Shown: piece after piece, positions 1-4,922 of the stretch | How positions within the stretch are numbered: the stretch's first letter is position 1 | How the letters are laid out: every line of letters starts with the position of its first letter | NCBI GenBank assembly: GCA_023461495.1 | Contig: JAEYLA010000251.1 | Location: forward strand, 1 to 6,717 | Direction of reading: 5' to 3' | From: Bacillota bacterium | Lineage (GTDB): Bacteria > Bacillota > Clostridia > Christensenellales > CAG-138 | DNA: 6,717 nt | Program-made: the position numbers and the translations under genes | The notes under the pieces: generated by a model | Told to the model about the DNA's origin: nothing | What the model saw: only the letters and a program-made list of their open reading frames with translations | Database searches by the model: none

Positions 1-94
1 TATCTAGCATTTCTTCCATAACACCGCTGGGTAAAAATGCATATTCTCCCGCCCTCGCCAATTTTTCCAGTATGAACGCGCGCGCGCCTTCCAT
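1..94 (-). CDS. Unidentified protein, 5' end only (divergent from ATP synthase operon)
   Basis: The minus strand has an ATG at 94-92 preceded by a perfect AGGAGG at 109-104 with a 9-base spacer, and it stays open to the left edge. The 31 visible residues begin MEGARAFILEKLARAGEYAF and continue through LPSGVMEEMLD. They look soluble and helical, with no signal peptide and no membrane segment. I do not recognise the family and assign no function. The gene is divergent from the ATP synthase operon, so its 5' region shares the 263-base spacer with the operon promoter. Codons such as GCG, CGC and GGC match the coding style of the atp genes. The very good ribosome binding site makes a real start likely; identity cannot be judged from so short a piece. 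Confidence 0.6.
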   Translation of the reverse strand, partial: MEGARAFILEKLARAGEYAFLPSGVMEEMLD

Positions 95-103
95 CTGTTG
101 TAT

Positions 104-109
104 CCTCCT
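104..109 (-). promoter_or_regulatory. Ribosome binding site of the divergent minus-strand gene
   Basis: On the minus strand this reads AGGAGG within TTAGGAGGATA, nine bases before the ATG at 94. It is the main evidence that the leftward frame is a real gene. Confidence 0.7.
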
Positions 110-147
110 AACAAAAAGTTTGCTTTCGTACAGGCTGCCGTTGTTTT

Positions 148-290
148 CTACCCCTTCGCCTGCTCTTCCAGTATAGCAAATTCCTCCAAAAAGAACAGGC
201 TTTTGCGTCTGGCATAGTTTGTTCCTATCTGTGTTACTCTATAACCAAAGCTTCTAACATGTTTTTTTCTTCAACAACCACTAAAGAAAT
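148..290 (-). other. Possible decayed or frameshifted short reading frame in the spacer
   Basis: The minus strand of the spacer has a 40-codon open stretch (270 down to 151, stop TAG at 150-148) ending in FLEEFAILEEQAKG, with no ATG or GTG start. One base removed from a G pair near 244-246 would explain why a second frame just upstream (LVVVEEKNMLEAL, ending near 240) joins it smoothly. A composite of this kind looks protein-like, but similarity to any family is not recognised, and such lengths arise by chance. I list it as a weak candidate remnant only. Confidence 0.15.
170..178 (-). promoter_or_regulatory. Candidate extended -10 promoter for the minus-strand gene
   Basis: The minus strand reads TGCTATACT, an extended -10 (TGn followed by TATACT, five of six matches to TATAAT). 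No convincing -35 is seen 16-18 bases upstream, which is tolerable for an extended -10. Transcription would start near 163 and leave a leader of about 70 bases before the ATG at 94. This is a prediction from sequence match only. Confidence 0.4.
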
Positions 291-299
291 GCTGTTGAA
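270..299. repeat. Inverted repeat overlapping the operon -35 element
   Basis: TTCAACA at 270-276 and TGTTGAA at 293-299 are perfect 7-base inverted arms separated by 16 bases. Their centres are 23 bases apart, about two helical turns. The right arm overlaps the predicted -35 (TTGAAT, 295-300). It could be an operator for a dimeric regulator of the atp operon, or chance in AT-rich DNA. Confidence 0.3.
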
Positions 300-322
300 T
301 TTCGATACAGTGGGAGTATAAT
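295..322 (+). promoter_or_regulatory. Predicted sigma-A promoter of the ATP synthase operon
   Basis: TTGAAT (295-300, four of six matches to TTGACA) is followed after 16 bases by a perfect TATAAT (317-322). Transcription would begin near 329, giving a short leader of about 29 bases that ends in the ribosome binding site GGAGGTG (346-352) before the ATG at 358. It is the only strong promoter-like pair ahead of the operon, and the packing of the genes downstream fits one polycistronic message. Confidence 0.7.
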
Positions 323-357
323 GGCAACAATCACGCTTTCAGGGCGGAGGTGGTTTT

Positions 358-633
358 ATGGTTGGTTTTTTCATCGGGCTTGTGTGCGGCGTGATTGAGT
401 TGTACCTTTTAAGCCGCCTGACGCTTATGGTGCAGAACGGCAAGACGGCGCTGATTTTGCCCATGCTCCTTGTCAAGCTTTTTGTGCTTGCCATCGCGTT
501 TGTTCCCGTCATCCTGTATTTCCGCGGCGATCTTCTTTGGTGCGGCGTAGGTGTTTCCGCTTCATTGGTCATCGGCGCGGTTATTATGAACTTTGTGAAC
601 CAACGGTCCGGGAAAGGAGATAAGAAATCCTGA
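358..633 (+). CDS. atpI: ATP synthase subunit I-like small membrane protein
   Basis: This 91-residue protein is almost entirely hydrophobic, with three probable membrane helices at about residues 2-23, 32-54 and 59-80 and a short basic tail ending GKGDKKS. Charged residues sit inside two helices: Glu14 in the first and Lys40 in the second. Position, size and topology match the AtpI/AtpR type accessory proteins that head many bacterial F-ATPase operons; these are thought to help c-ring assembly or ion handling in the membrane and are usually not essential. The assignment rests on context and topology because this family is weakly conserved. The start has a good GGAGGTG site at 346-352. Its TGA overlaps the ATG of the subunit a gene by one base (TGATG), which suggests translational coupling. 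Confidence 0.7.
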   Translation: MVGFFIGLVCGVIELYLLSRLTLMVQNGKTALILPMLLVKLFVLAIAFVPVILYFRGDLLWCGVGVSASLVIGAVIMNFVNQRSGKGDKKS

Positions 634-1529
634 TGCAAACACCCACACTGTTTCAACTTGTGGCGATGGTGGTGTGCCTCATCGGAGGTATCGCCGCATT
701 TTACTTAAGGGGCAAGATCGTCTTGCCTGACCCGGAGGACGACGCCTTCAAGGCGGTCAAGAAAAAACGCAGGAACCTGATGCTTTTGGGTTCTGTATTA
801 TTATGGCTGCTTTCCGGGCTTTTCTTCGGTCTGTTCCACAGGGAGGAAGAGGCGCTCCATATCAGCATCATGGCAGACCAGGTGCCGCTGTTCGGCTCTT
901 TTACGGCAAGCACCTCGGTCATATTGGGCTGGATCGTCATTGGCGTCGTCTTCGTGCTTGCCCTGCTCGCGCGCATATTCGCCATCCCCAAGTTCAAGGA
1001 AGCGCCCGGCGGCCTGCAGGCAGTCCTTGAAACCGCGGTCGGCGGGATCGACGATTTTGTGAAGGACAAGTTCGGCCATAAAAACCATATTCTTGGCGAG
1101 TACATGTTTGCGCTTGCGACTCTCTACCTTGGCGCCGCCATCGTCGAGCTGTTCGGCCAGCGGCCCCCTACGACGGACCTCATCACCACCTTCACCTATG
1201 CGATTGTGACGTTTGTGATGATCAATTATTACGGCGTCAAGAAAAAGGGCGTGGGCGGGCGGCTTAAAAGCTTTGCCACCCCCAACGCGGTAATCGCGCC
1301 ATTCAAGCTCCTTTCGGATATCGCCATCCCCATATCGCTTGCCTGCCGTCTATTCGGGAACATGCTTGGCGGCATGATCGTGATGCATCTGGTGTATCTG
1401 TCGCTTGGCGCGTTCGGCGCGGGTGTACCCGCGGTGCTGGGGCTGTACTTCAACGCCTTCCACCCGATTATCCAGATATTCATTTTTCTCAATCTGTCGC
1501 TGACATTTATCGGCGAAGCTGTAGAATAA
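633..1529 (+). CDS. atpB: F1Fo ATP synthase subunit a (ion channel stator)
   Basis: Subunit a forms the two half-channels that pass H+ or Na+ to and from the c ring. The C-terminal half is diagnostic: SLACRLFGNMLGG at about 235-247 holds the essential arginine, Arg239 (E. coli Arg210 equivalent), and HPIIQIFIF at 277-285 holds Gln281, matching E. coli Gln252. The helix at about 95-115 corresponds to the first helix of the usual protein. Before it lies an N-terminal stretch of about 80 residues with two extra hydrophobic segments (about 8-24 and 50-68) joined by a charged loop rich in Lys and Arg (KKKRR, 43-47), longer than in standard homologues. The protein has 298 residues, against about 230-270 in most bacteria. 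The ATG at 633 has GGAAAGGAGA at 611-620 as ribosome binding site and overlaps the preceding stop by one base. Confidence 0.95.
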   Translation: MQTPTLFQLVAMVVCLIGGIAAFYLRGKIVLPDPEDDAFKAVKKKRRNLMLLGSVLLWLLSGLFFGLFHREEEALHISIMADQVPLFGSFTASTSVILGWIVIGVVFVLALLARIFAIPKFKEAPGGLQAVLETAVGGIDDFVKDKFGHKNHILGEYMFALATLYLGAAIVELFGQRPPTTDLITTFTYAIVTFVMINYYGVKKKGVGGRLKSFATPNAVIAPFKLLSDIAIPISLACRLFGNMLGGMIVMHLVYLSLGAFGAGVPAVLGLYFNAFHPIIQIFIFLNLSLTFIGEAVE

Positions 1530-1548
1530 CACAACAATTAACACACTT

Positions 1549-1554
1549 AGGAGG
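1549..1554 (+). promoter_or_regulatory. Strong ribosome binding site and open leader of the c subunit gene
   Basis: A perfect AGGAGG sits 8 bases before the ATG at 1563. The 33-base gap between subunit a and c (1530-1562) is the longest in the operon; its first part is rich in A and C, poor in G, and unlikely to fold. The c subunit is needed in many copies per enzyme, and a strong, unstructured initiation region is the known solution in E. coli atpE; I infer the same role here. Confidence 0.65.
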
Positions 1555-1562
1555 AACATAAG

Positions 1563-1796
1563 ATGTCTGATGTTGGATTGATCGCCATCGGCGCAGGGTT
1601 GGCCGTATTGACCGGTGCGGGCGCAGGCCTGGGCATGGGTATTGCAACCGGCAAGGCCGTGGAGGCCGTAGCCAGGCAGCCCGAAGCCAACGGCAAAATC
1701 AACGCGCTGTTGATCCTTGGCCTTGCATTGACGGAATCGACCGCGATCTACGGCTTCGTTACGGCGCTGATCATGATCTTCACGCTTGTGAAGTAG
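1563..1796 (+). CDS. atpE: F1Fo ATP synthase subunit c (rotor ring proteolipid)
   Basis: This 77-residue helical hairpin makes the membrane rotor ring. Helix 1 (about 4-30) carries a full glycine packing motif (Gly18, 20, 22, 24 and 26). The polar loop ARQPEA at 37-42 contacts gamma and epsilon. Helix 2 (about 47-75) holds the ion-carrying carboxylate Glu58 in LTESTAIY (56-63). Ser59, Thr60 and Tyr63 match residues of the Na+ site of Ilyobacter tartaricus (Ser66, Thr67, Tyr70), but the position of its Gln32 ligand is Met25 here, so H+ versus Na+ use is undecided. The intact glycine motif points to a small ring, as in other c11-like forms. The length is slightly short, through a brief N-terminus, and the start is fixed by the perfect AGGAGG. 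Confidence 0.96.
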   Translation: MSDVGLIAIGAGLAVLTGAGAGLGMGIATGKAVEAVARQPEANGKINALLILGLALTESTAIYGFVTALIMIFTLVK

Positions 1797-1814
1797 GCCG
1801 GAGAGGGAGGTTTT

Positions 1815-2294
1815 ATGCTGCAGATAAATCCAATTGATTTTGCGCTGCACCTCGTCAACATCATCGTGCTGTTCATCATCCTGCGTTCTCTTCTCATCAA
1901 GCCTGTGCGCAAGTTTATGGCCGACCGGGAAGCGAAATTCCAGAAGGAACGCGATGCGATCGATGCGACGCGCGCCGATACGGACGCATTGAAAGCGCAA
2001 TATGAATCCTCACTTGCCGAGGCAAGAAAGACTGCGGAAGAACTCGTGCAGGAGCGCTTAAGCCGTGCCGAGTGCGACGCGCAGGAAATCGTAAGCAATG
2101 CCCGGGAAGAAGCGCGACAGGCGCTAAGCAAGGCCCATGAGCAGAACATTGCGGACCGCGACGAGCTGCTGGGGCAGCTGCACGATCAGACGGCGATCCT
2201 CGCCGTTGACCTTGCGGGGCACATCCTGGAGCGCGAAGTGAGCGCCGAGGACAACGAGCGCCTCATCAACGACTTCTTCAAAAAGGTGGGCTAA
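1815..2294 (+). CDS. atpF: F1Fo ATP synthase subunit b (peripheral stalk)
   Basis: Subunit b dimerises into the outer stalk that links subunit a to the F1 head. One membrane helix spans about residues 7-28, followed by a basic anchor region (KPVRKFMADRE) and a long, charged, heptad-like coiled coil (about 35-140) rich in Glu, Lys, Ala and Arg. The end, with AVDLAGHILEREVSAEDNER and a terminal FFKKVG, is the usual b C-terminus that binds delta. At 159 residues it has normal length and is not fused to delta as in mycobacteria. The ribosome binding site is GGGAGG at 1805-1810, four bases before the ATG. It lies 18 bases after the c gene and 3 bases before the short delta gene. The single b gene implies a b2 homodimer. 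Confidence 0.95.
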   Translation: MLQINPIDFALHLVNIIVLFIILRSLLIKPVRKFMADREAKFQKERDAIDATRADTDALKAQYESSLAEARKTAEELVQERLSRAECDAQEIVSNAREEARQALSKAHEQNIADRDELLGQLHDQTAILAVDLAGHILEREVSAEDNERLINDFFKKVG

Positions 2295-2297
2295 GAC

Positions 2298-2525
2298 ATG
2301 ACGCATAAGGGCGAATTGTACATTGCGGGCCCGTTCAGCGATACGCTCATCAAAAGCATTGAGGCGCAGTTCTCCCGCATCCTGAATGGCGATGTCACGT
2401 TCGATGTACAGCGCGACGAACGCCTCATCGGAGGCTTCCTTGCGATGATAGACGGCAAGGTGTACGATTCGAGCATTTCCTCCCGCATGAAGGATGTTGA
2501 GCGCCATCTGTTTGAAAGAGAGTAA
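2298..2525 (+). CDS. atpH: ATP synthase subunit delta, short form (C-terminal domain only)
   Basis: Delta (OSCP in mitochondria) normally has about 180 residues: an N-terminal helical domain that sits on top of F1 and a C-terminal domain that binds subunit b. Here the frame codes for only 75 residues, matching the C-terminal part: residues 43-60 read LIGGFLAMIDGKVYDSSI, the counterpart of the family's LIGGxVxRIGDKVxDGSV, followed by SRMKDVERHL. The preceding IEAQFSRILNGDVTFDV also matches the family. The ATG at 2298 lies 3 bases after the b stop, with AAGGTGG (2283-2289) as ribosome binding site, so there is no room for a missing N-terminal domain. The b and alpha genes on either side are intact, arguing against a simple assembly error. 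This looks like a real short delta, unless a separate gene supplies the head domain. The assignment to the family is strong; how it works is unknown. Confidence 0.85.
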   Translation: MTHKGELYIAGPFSDTLIKSIEAQFSRILNGDVTFDVQRDERLIGGFLAMIDGKVYDSSISSRMKDVERHLFERE

Positions 2526-2528
2526 GCT

Positions 2529-4037
2529 ATGAATATGACCGCAAAAGAGATCGGCGCGGCTTTGCGGCAGCGGCTGCAAAACTATCAGAACAAGCCGATC
2601 GTATATGAATACGGCACGGTTCTTTCCGCCGGCGACGGCGTGGTGAAGATCGACGGCCTTTCCCACAGCCGCTACGGCGAGCTCATCGCGTTTGACAACG
2701 ACGTATACGGCATGGCCATGAACCTGGAGTTGAGCGGGGTCGGCGCAGTGCTTTTAAACGGCGTGGAGGAAGTGCACGCGGGCGAACGCGTACGCTCCAC
2801 AGGCCGTGTCGTTGAGGTGCCGGTAGGAGAAGAGCTTTTGGGCCGCGTCATCGATCCTTTGGGGCTTCCGCTCGACGCGAAACCGCTGCAGGGTTCAAAG
2901 TTCCGCGCCATCGAATCCCCCGCGCCGCGCATTATTGACCGCCAGGGCGTCAACGAGCCGCTGCAGACGGGACTATTGTGCGTGGACAGCATTATCCCCA
3001 TCGGCAAGGGCCAGCGTGAATTGATCATCGGCGACCGCCAGACGGGCAAATCCACCATCGCCGTGGATACGATATTGAACCAACACGATAAAAACGTGCT
3101 GTGCGTGTATGTTGCCATCGGCCAGAAGGTTTCCACCATCGCGCAGATTCATGAGACGCTTGAAAAAGCGGGCGCCATGAAATATACCGTCATTGTCGCC
3201 GCCACTGCGAGCGACTGCGCCGCCATGCAGTATATTGCGCCCTATGCGGGCTGCGCGATTGCGGAGCAGTTTATGTATGACGGCAAGGACGCGCTCATCA
3301 TCTATGACGACCTAAGTAAGCACGCTGTCGCTTACCGCGCCATGTCGCTGCTGTTGCGCCGTCCGCCGGGACGCGAAGCGTACCCGGGCGACGTGTTCTA
3401 CCTGCACAGCAGGTTACTTGAGCGCGCCGGACATTTGAAGGATGAGCTGGGCGGCGGGTCACTAACGGCACTCCCCATTGTGGAAACGATGGCGAGCGAT
3501 ATTTCAGCCTACATTCCCACCAATGTCATCTCCATTACGGACGGGCAGATTTATCTTGAAACAGAGCTTTTTCACGCGGGCGTGCGGCCTGCCGTCAACG
3601 TCGGCCTTTCTGTTTCGCGCGTTGGACGCGCGGCGCAGAGGAAGGCCATGCGCAAGGTTTCAGGCAAATTGCGCCTGACGCTTGCACAGTACCGAGAGCT
3701 GCAGATTTTCGCACAGTTCGGTTCGGATATCGATCCGACGACGAAGCGCATTTTAGACGACGGCGATCGGCTCTCCGAAACCTTGAAGCAAAAGCAGCAT
3801 GAGCCGCTCTCGCTTTGCGAGCAGGTGCTGCTGCTCTTGTGCGCCACAAGCGACGTCATCAAGAAGATTCCCGTAAGCGCGGTGCGCTCCTTCAACGCGG
3901 GGCTGATCACCTTTGCGCACCGGGAATATGAGGACGCTATGTGCGAGGTGGAAAATACCTTTGACCTGACGGACGAGACCCGGCAGGTGCTCCTATCCTG
4001 CGTAAAGGACTATGCGGACAGCATAAAGGCGGTGTAG
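2529..4037 (+). CDS. atpA: F1Fo ATP synthase subunit alpha
   Basis: Alpha forms the non-catalytic nucleotide sites of the alpha3beta3 head. In order: an N-terminal amphipathic helix (about 4-20) that in other species binds delta; a beta-barrel domain to about 95; the nucleotide domain with Walker A GDRQTGKST (168-176), the Walker B strand ALIIYDD (255-261) and SRLLERAGHLKDELGGGSLT (294-313); and a helical C-domain. The arginine finger is Arg364 in SVSRVGRAAQ (361-370). Arg367 replaces the second Gly of the almost invariant VGG at this spot, which is unusual. There are eight cysteines (151, 192, 230, 242, 430, 438, 472, 491), many for an alpha chain. The length of 502 residues is normal. The start at 2529 follows a weak purine-rich site (about 2513-2522) overlapping the delta end; ATG 2535 is a possible alternative. 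Confidence 0.97.
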   Translation: MNMTAKEIGAALRQRLQNYQNKPIVYEYGTVLSAGDGVVKIDGLSHSRYGELIAFDNDVYGMAMNLELSGVGAVLLNGVEEVHAGERVRSTGRVVEVPVGEELLGRVIDPLGLPLDAKPLQGSKFRAIESPAPRIIDRQGVNEPLQTGLLCVDSIIPIGKGQRELIIGDRQTGKSTIAVDTILNQHDKNVLCVYVAIGQKVSTIAQIHETLEKAGAMKYTVIVAATASDCAAMQYIAPYAGCAIAEQFMYDGKDALIIYDDLSKHAVAYRAMSLLLRRPPGREAYPGDVFYLHSRLLERAGHLKDELGGGSLTALPIVETMASDISAYIPTNVISITDGQIYLETELFHAGVRPAVNVGLSVSRVGRAAQRKAMRKVSGKLRLTLAQYRELQIFAQFGSDIDPTTKRILDDGDRLSETLKQKQHEPLSLCEQVLLLLCATSDVIKKIPVSAVRSFNAGLITFAHREYEDAMCEVENTFDLTDETRQVLLSCVKDYADSIKAV

Positions 4038-4038
4038 C

Positions 4039-4917
4039 ATGCCCAGCATGAGCGATATCCGCTTCCACATCAAAAGTGTGAAGCAAACACGGCAAATCAC
4101 AAACGCCATGCATCTTGTTTCGGCTGCGCGCATGCGCCGGGCCTTGCGGGGCATTGAGCAGAACAGGCTGTATTTTTACCGCGCCGTGGACGCCATGCAG
4201 GATATCCTCTCGCACACGGTGGATACCACCCATCCGTACATCAAAATGCGTGAGGACGCAAAAAAGGCCGCCTATATCGTGGTGGCGGGTGAAAAGGGCC
4301 TTTCCGGCTCCTACAACCACGACGTGCTCTCTCTTGCGGACAAAAGCATGGCGAGGCGGGATGTGGCCTTTGTGTATACCGTGGGCAATGTCGCCACCGC
4401 GCACTTCGTGCGCCGCGGCGTTACGGTAAACGAAAACTTTGCCCATATTGCGGAGGACCCAACCGTCAACACCGCGCGCAGGATGGTGACGCTGCTTCTG
4501 GAGATGTACGATAAGGGCGAGATCGACGAAGTGCGCATTGTGTTTACGCGCTTTGTCAATTCCCTGGTGCATGAACCGACGGATACAAAACTCCTGCCGC
4601 TGGAGCTTTCGGACTTTGTACCCGACCACGCTGTGCCGGAAACCAGGACGGAGATGCTCTACGATCCGTCCCCGCTTGAGGTATTTGAGGCGCTTGTCCC
4701 GCAGTTTATGATCGGTTATATCTACGGCGCAATGGTCAACGCCTACGCAAGCGAAAATTATTCGCGCATGGCTGCCATGGAAAATGCCACCCGCAGCGCC
4801 GATGAAATGATTGAAAAGCTCACCCAGCAGTACCATTCCGTTCGCCAGCTTTCCATCACCAATGAGCTTGCGGAGATCGTAAGCGCAGCGAACGCATTTG
4901 ACCCGGAAGAAAGGTGA
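4039..4917 (+). CDS. atpG: F1Fo ATP synthase subunit gamma (central shaft)
   Basis: Gamma is the rotating shaft inside the alpha3beta3 ring and is coupled to the c ring through its foot. The N-terminal helix reads DIRFHIKSVKQTRQITNAMH with SAARMRRA following, as in all gammas. The C-terminal helix holds SRMAAMENATRSADEMI (242-258) and ends RQLSITNELAEIVSAANAF (269-287), the family signature. The middle Rossmann-like domain begins YIVVAGEKGLSGSYN (79-93), where most homologues have SDRGLCGGFN. At 292 residues the length is normal. The ATG lies one base after the alpha stop, with AGGCGG at 4027-4032 as ribosome binding site; a second ATG at 4048 (Met4) is also possible but is spaced too far from that site. 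Confidence 0.96.
   Translation: MPSMSDIRFHIKSVKQTRQITNAMHLVSAARMRRALRGIEQNRLYFYRAVDAMQDILSHTVDTTHPYIKMREDAKKAAYIVVAGEKGLSGSYNHDVLSLADKSMARRDVAFVYTVGNVATAHFVRRGVTVNENFAHIAEDPTVNTARRMVTLLLEMYDKGEIDEVRIVFTRFVNSLVHEPTDTKLLPLELSDFVPDHAVPETRTEMLYDPSPLEVFEALVPQFMIGYIYGAMVNAYASENYSRMAAMENATRSADEMIEKLTQQYHSVRQLSITNELAEIVSAANAFDPEER
4911..4916 (+). promoter_or_regulatory. Ribosome binding site that decides the beta start
   Basis: AAGGTG ends 6 bases before the ATG at 4923, overlapping the end of the gamma gene. A GTG at 4914 in the same frame forms a GTGA overlap with the gamma stop, but its only purine-rich site (GGAAGA, 4905-4910) is just 3 bases away. ATG 4923 is therefore preferred. Confidence 0.55.
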
Positions 4918-4922
4918 ACAGC

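Noticed and set aside
77..87. Alternating CG run as a possible Z-DNA element.
   Set aside because: It is only about five CG units and is explained by Gly-Ala-Arg-Ala codons at the start of the leftward gene.
261..269. T tract as a transcription terminator.
   Set aside because: No GC-rich hairpin precedes the T run on either strand, and no gene ends there.
2240..2300. A frameshift hiding the missing N-terminal domain of delta.
   Set aside because: The b gene keeps its normal C-terminus up to 2294 and only three bases separate it from the delta ATG. No plus-strand frame here has room for another 100 residues.
2124..2666. A 180-codon minus-strand frame across the b end, delta and alpha start.
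   Set aside because: It is the antisense shadow of GC-rich coding sequence. The plus-strand frames there match known subunits and have good ribosome binding sites.
3937..4836. A 299-codon minus-strand frame opposite gamma.
   Set aside because: The plus strand codes a clear gamma subunit with family signatures at both ends. The opposite frame shows no recognisable domain and is rich in His and Arg, as antisense frames of such genes usually are.
4914..4922. GTG at 4914 as the beta start.
   Set aside because: It would overlap the gamma stop as GTGA, which is possible, but its spacing to a ribosome binding site is only about 3 bases. ATG 4923 has AAGGTG at 6 bases and gives the usual beta N-terminus. 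Kept as an alternative.
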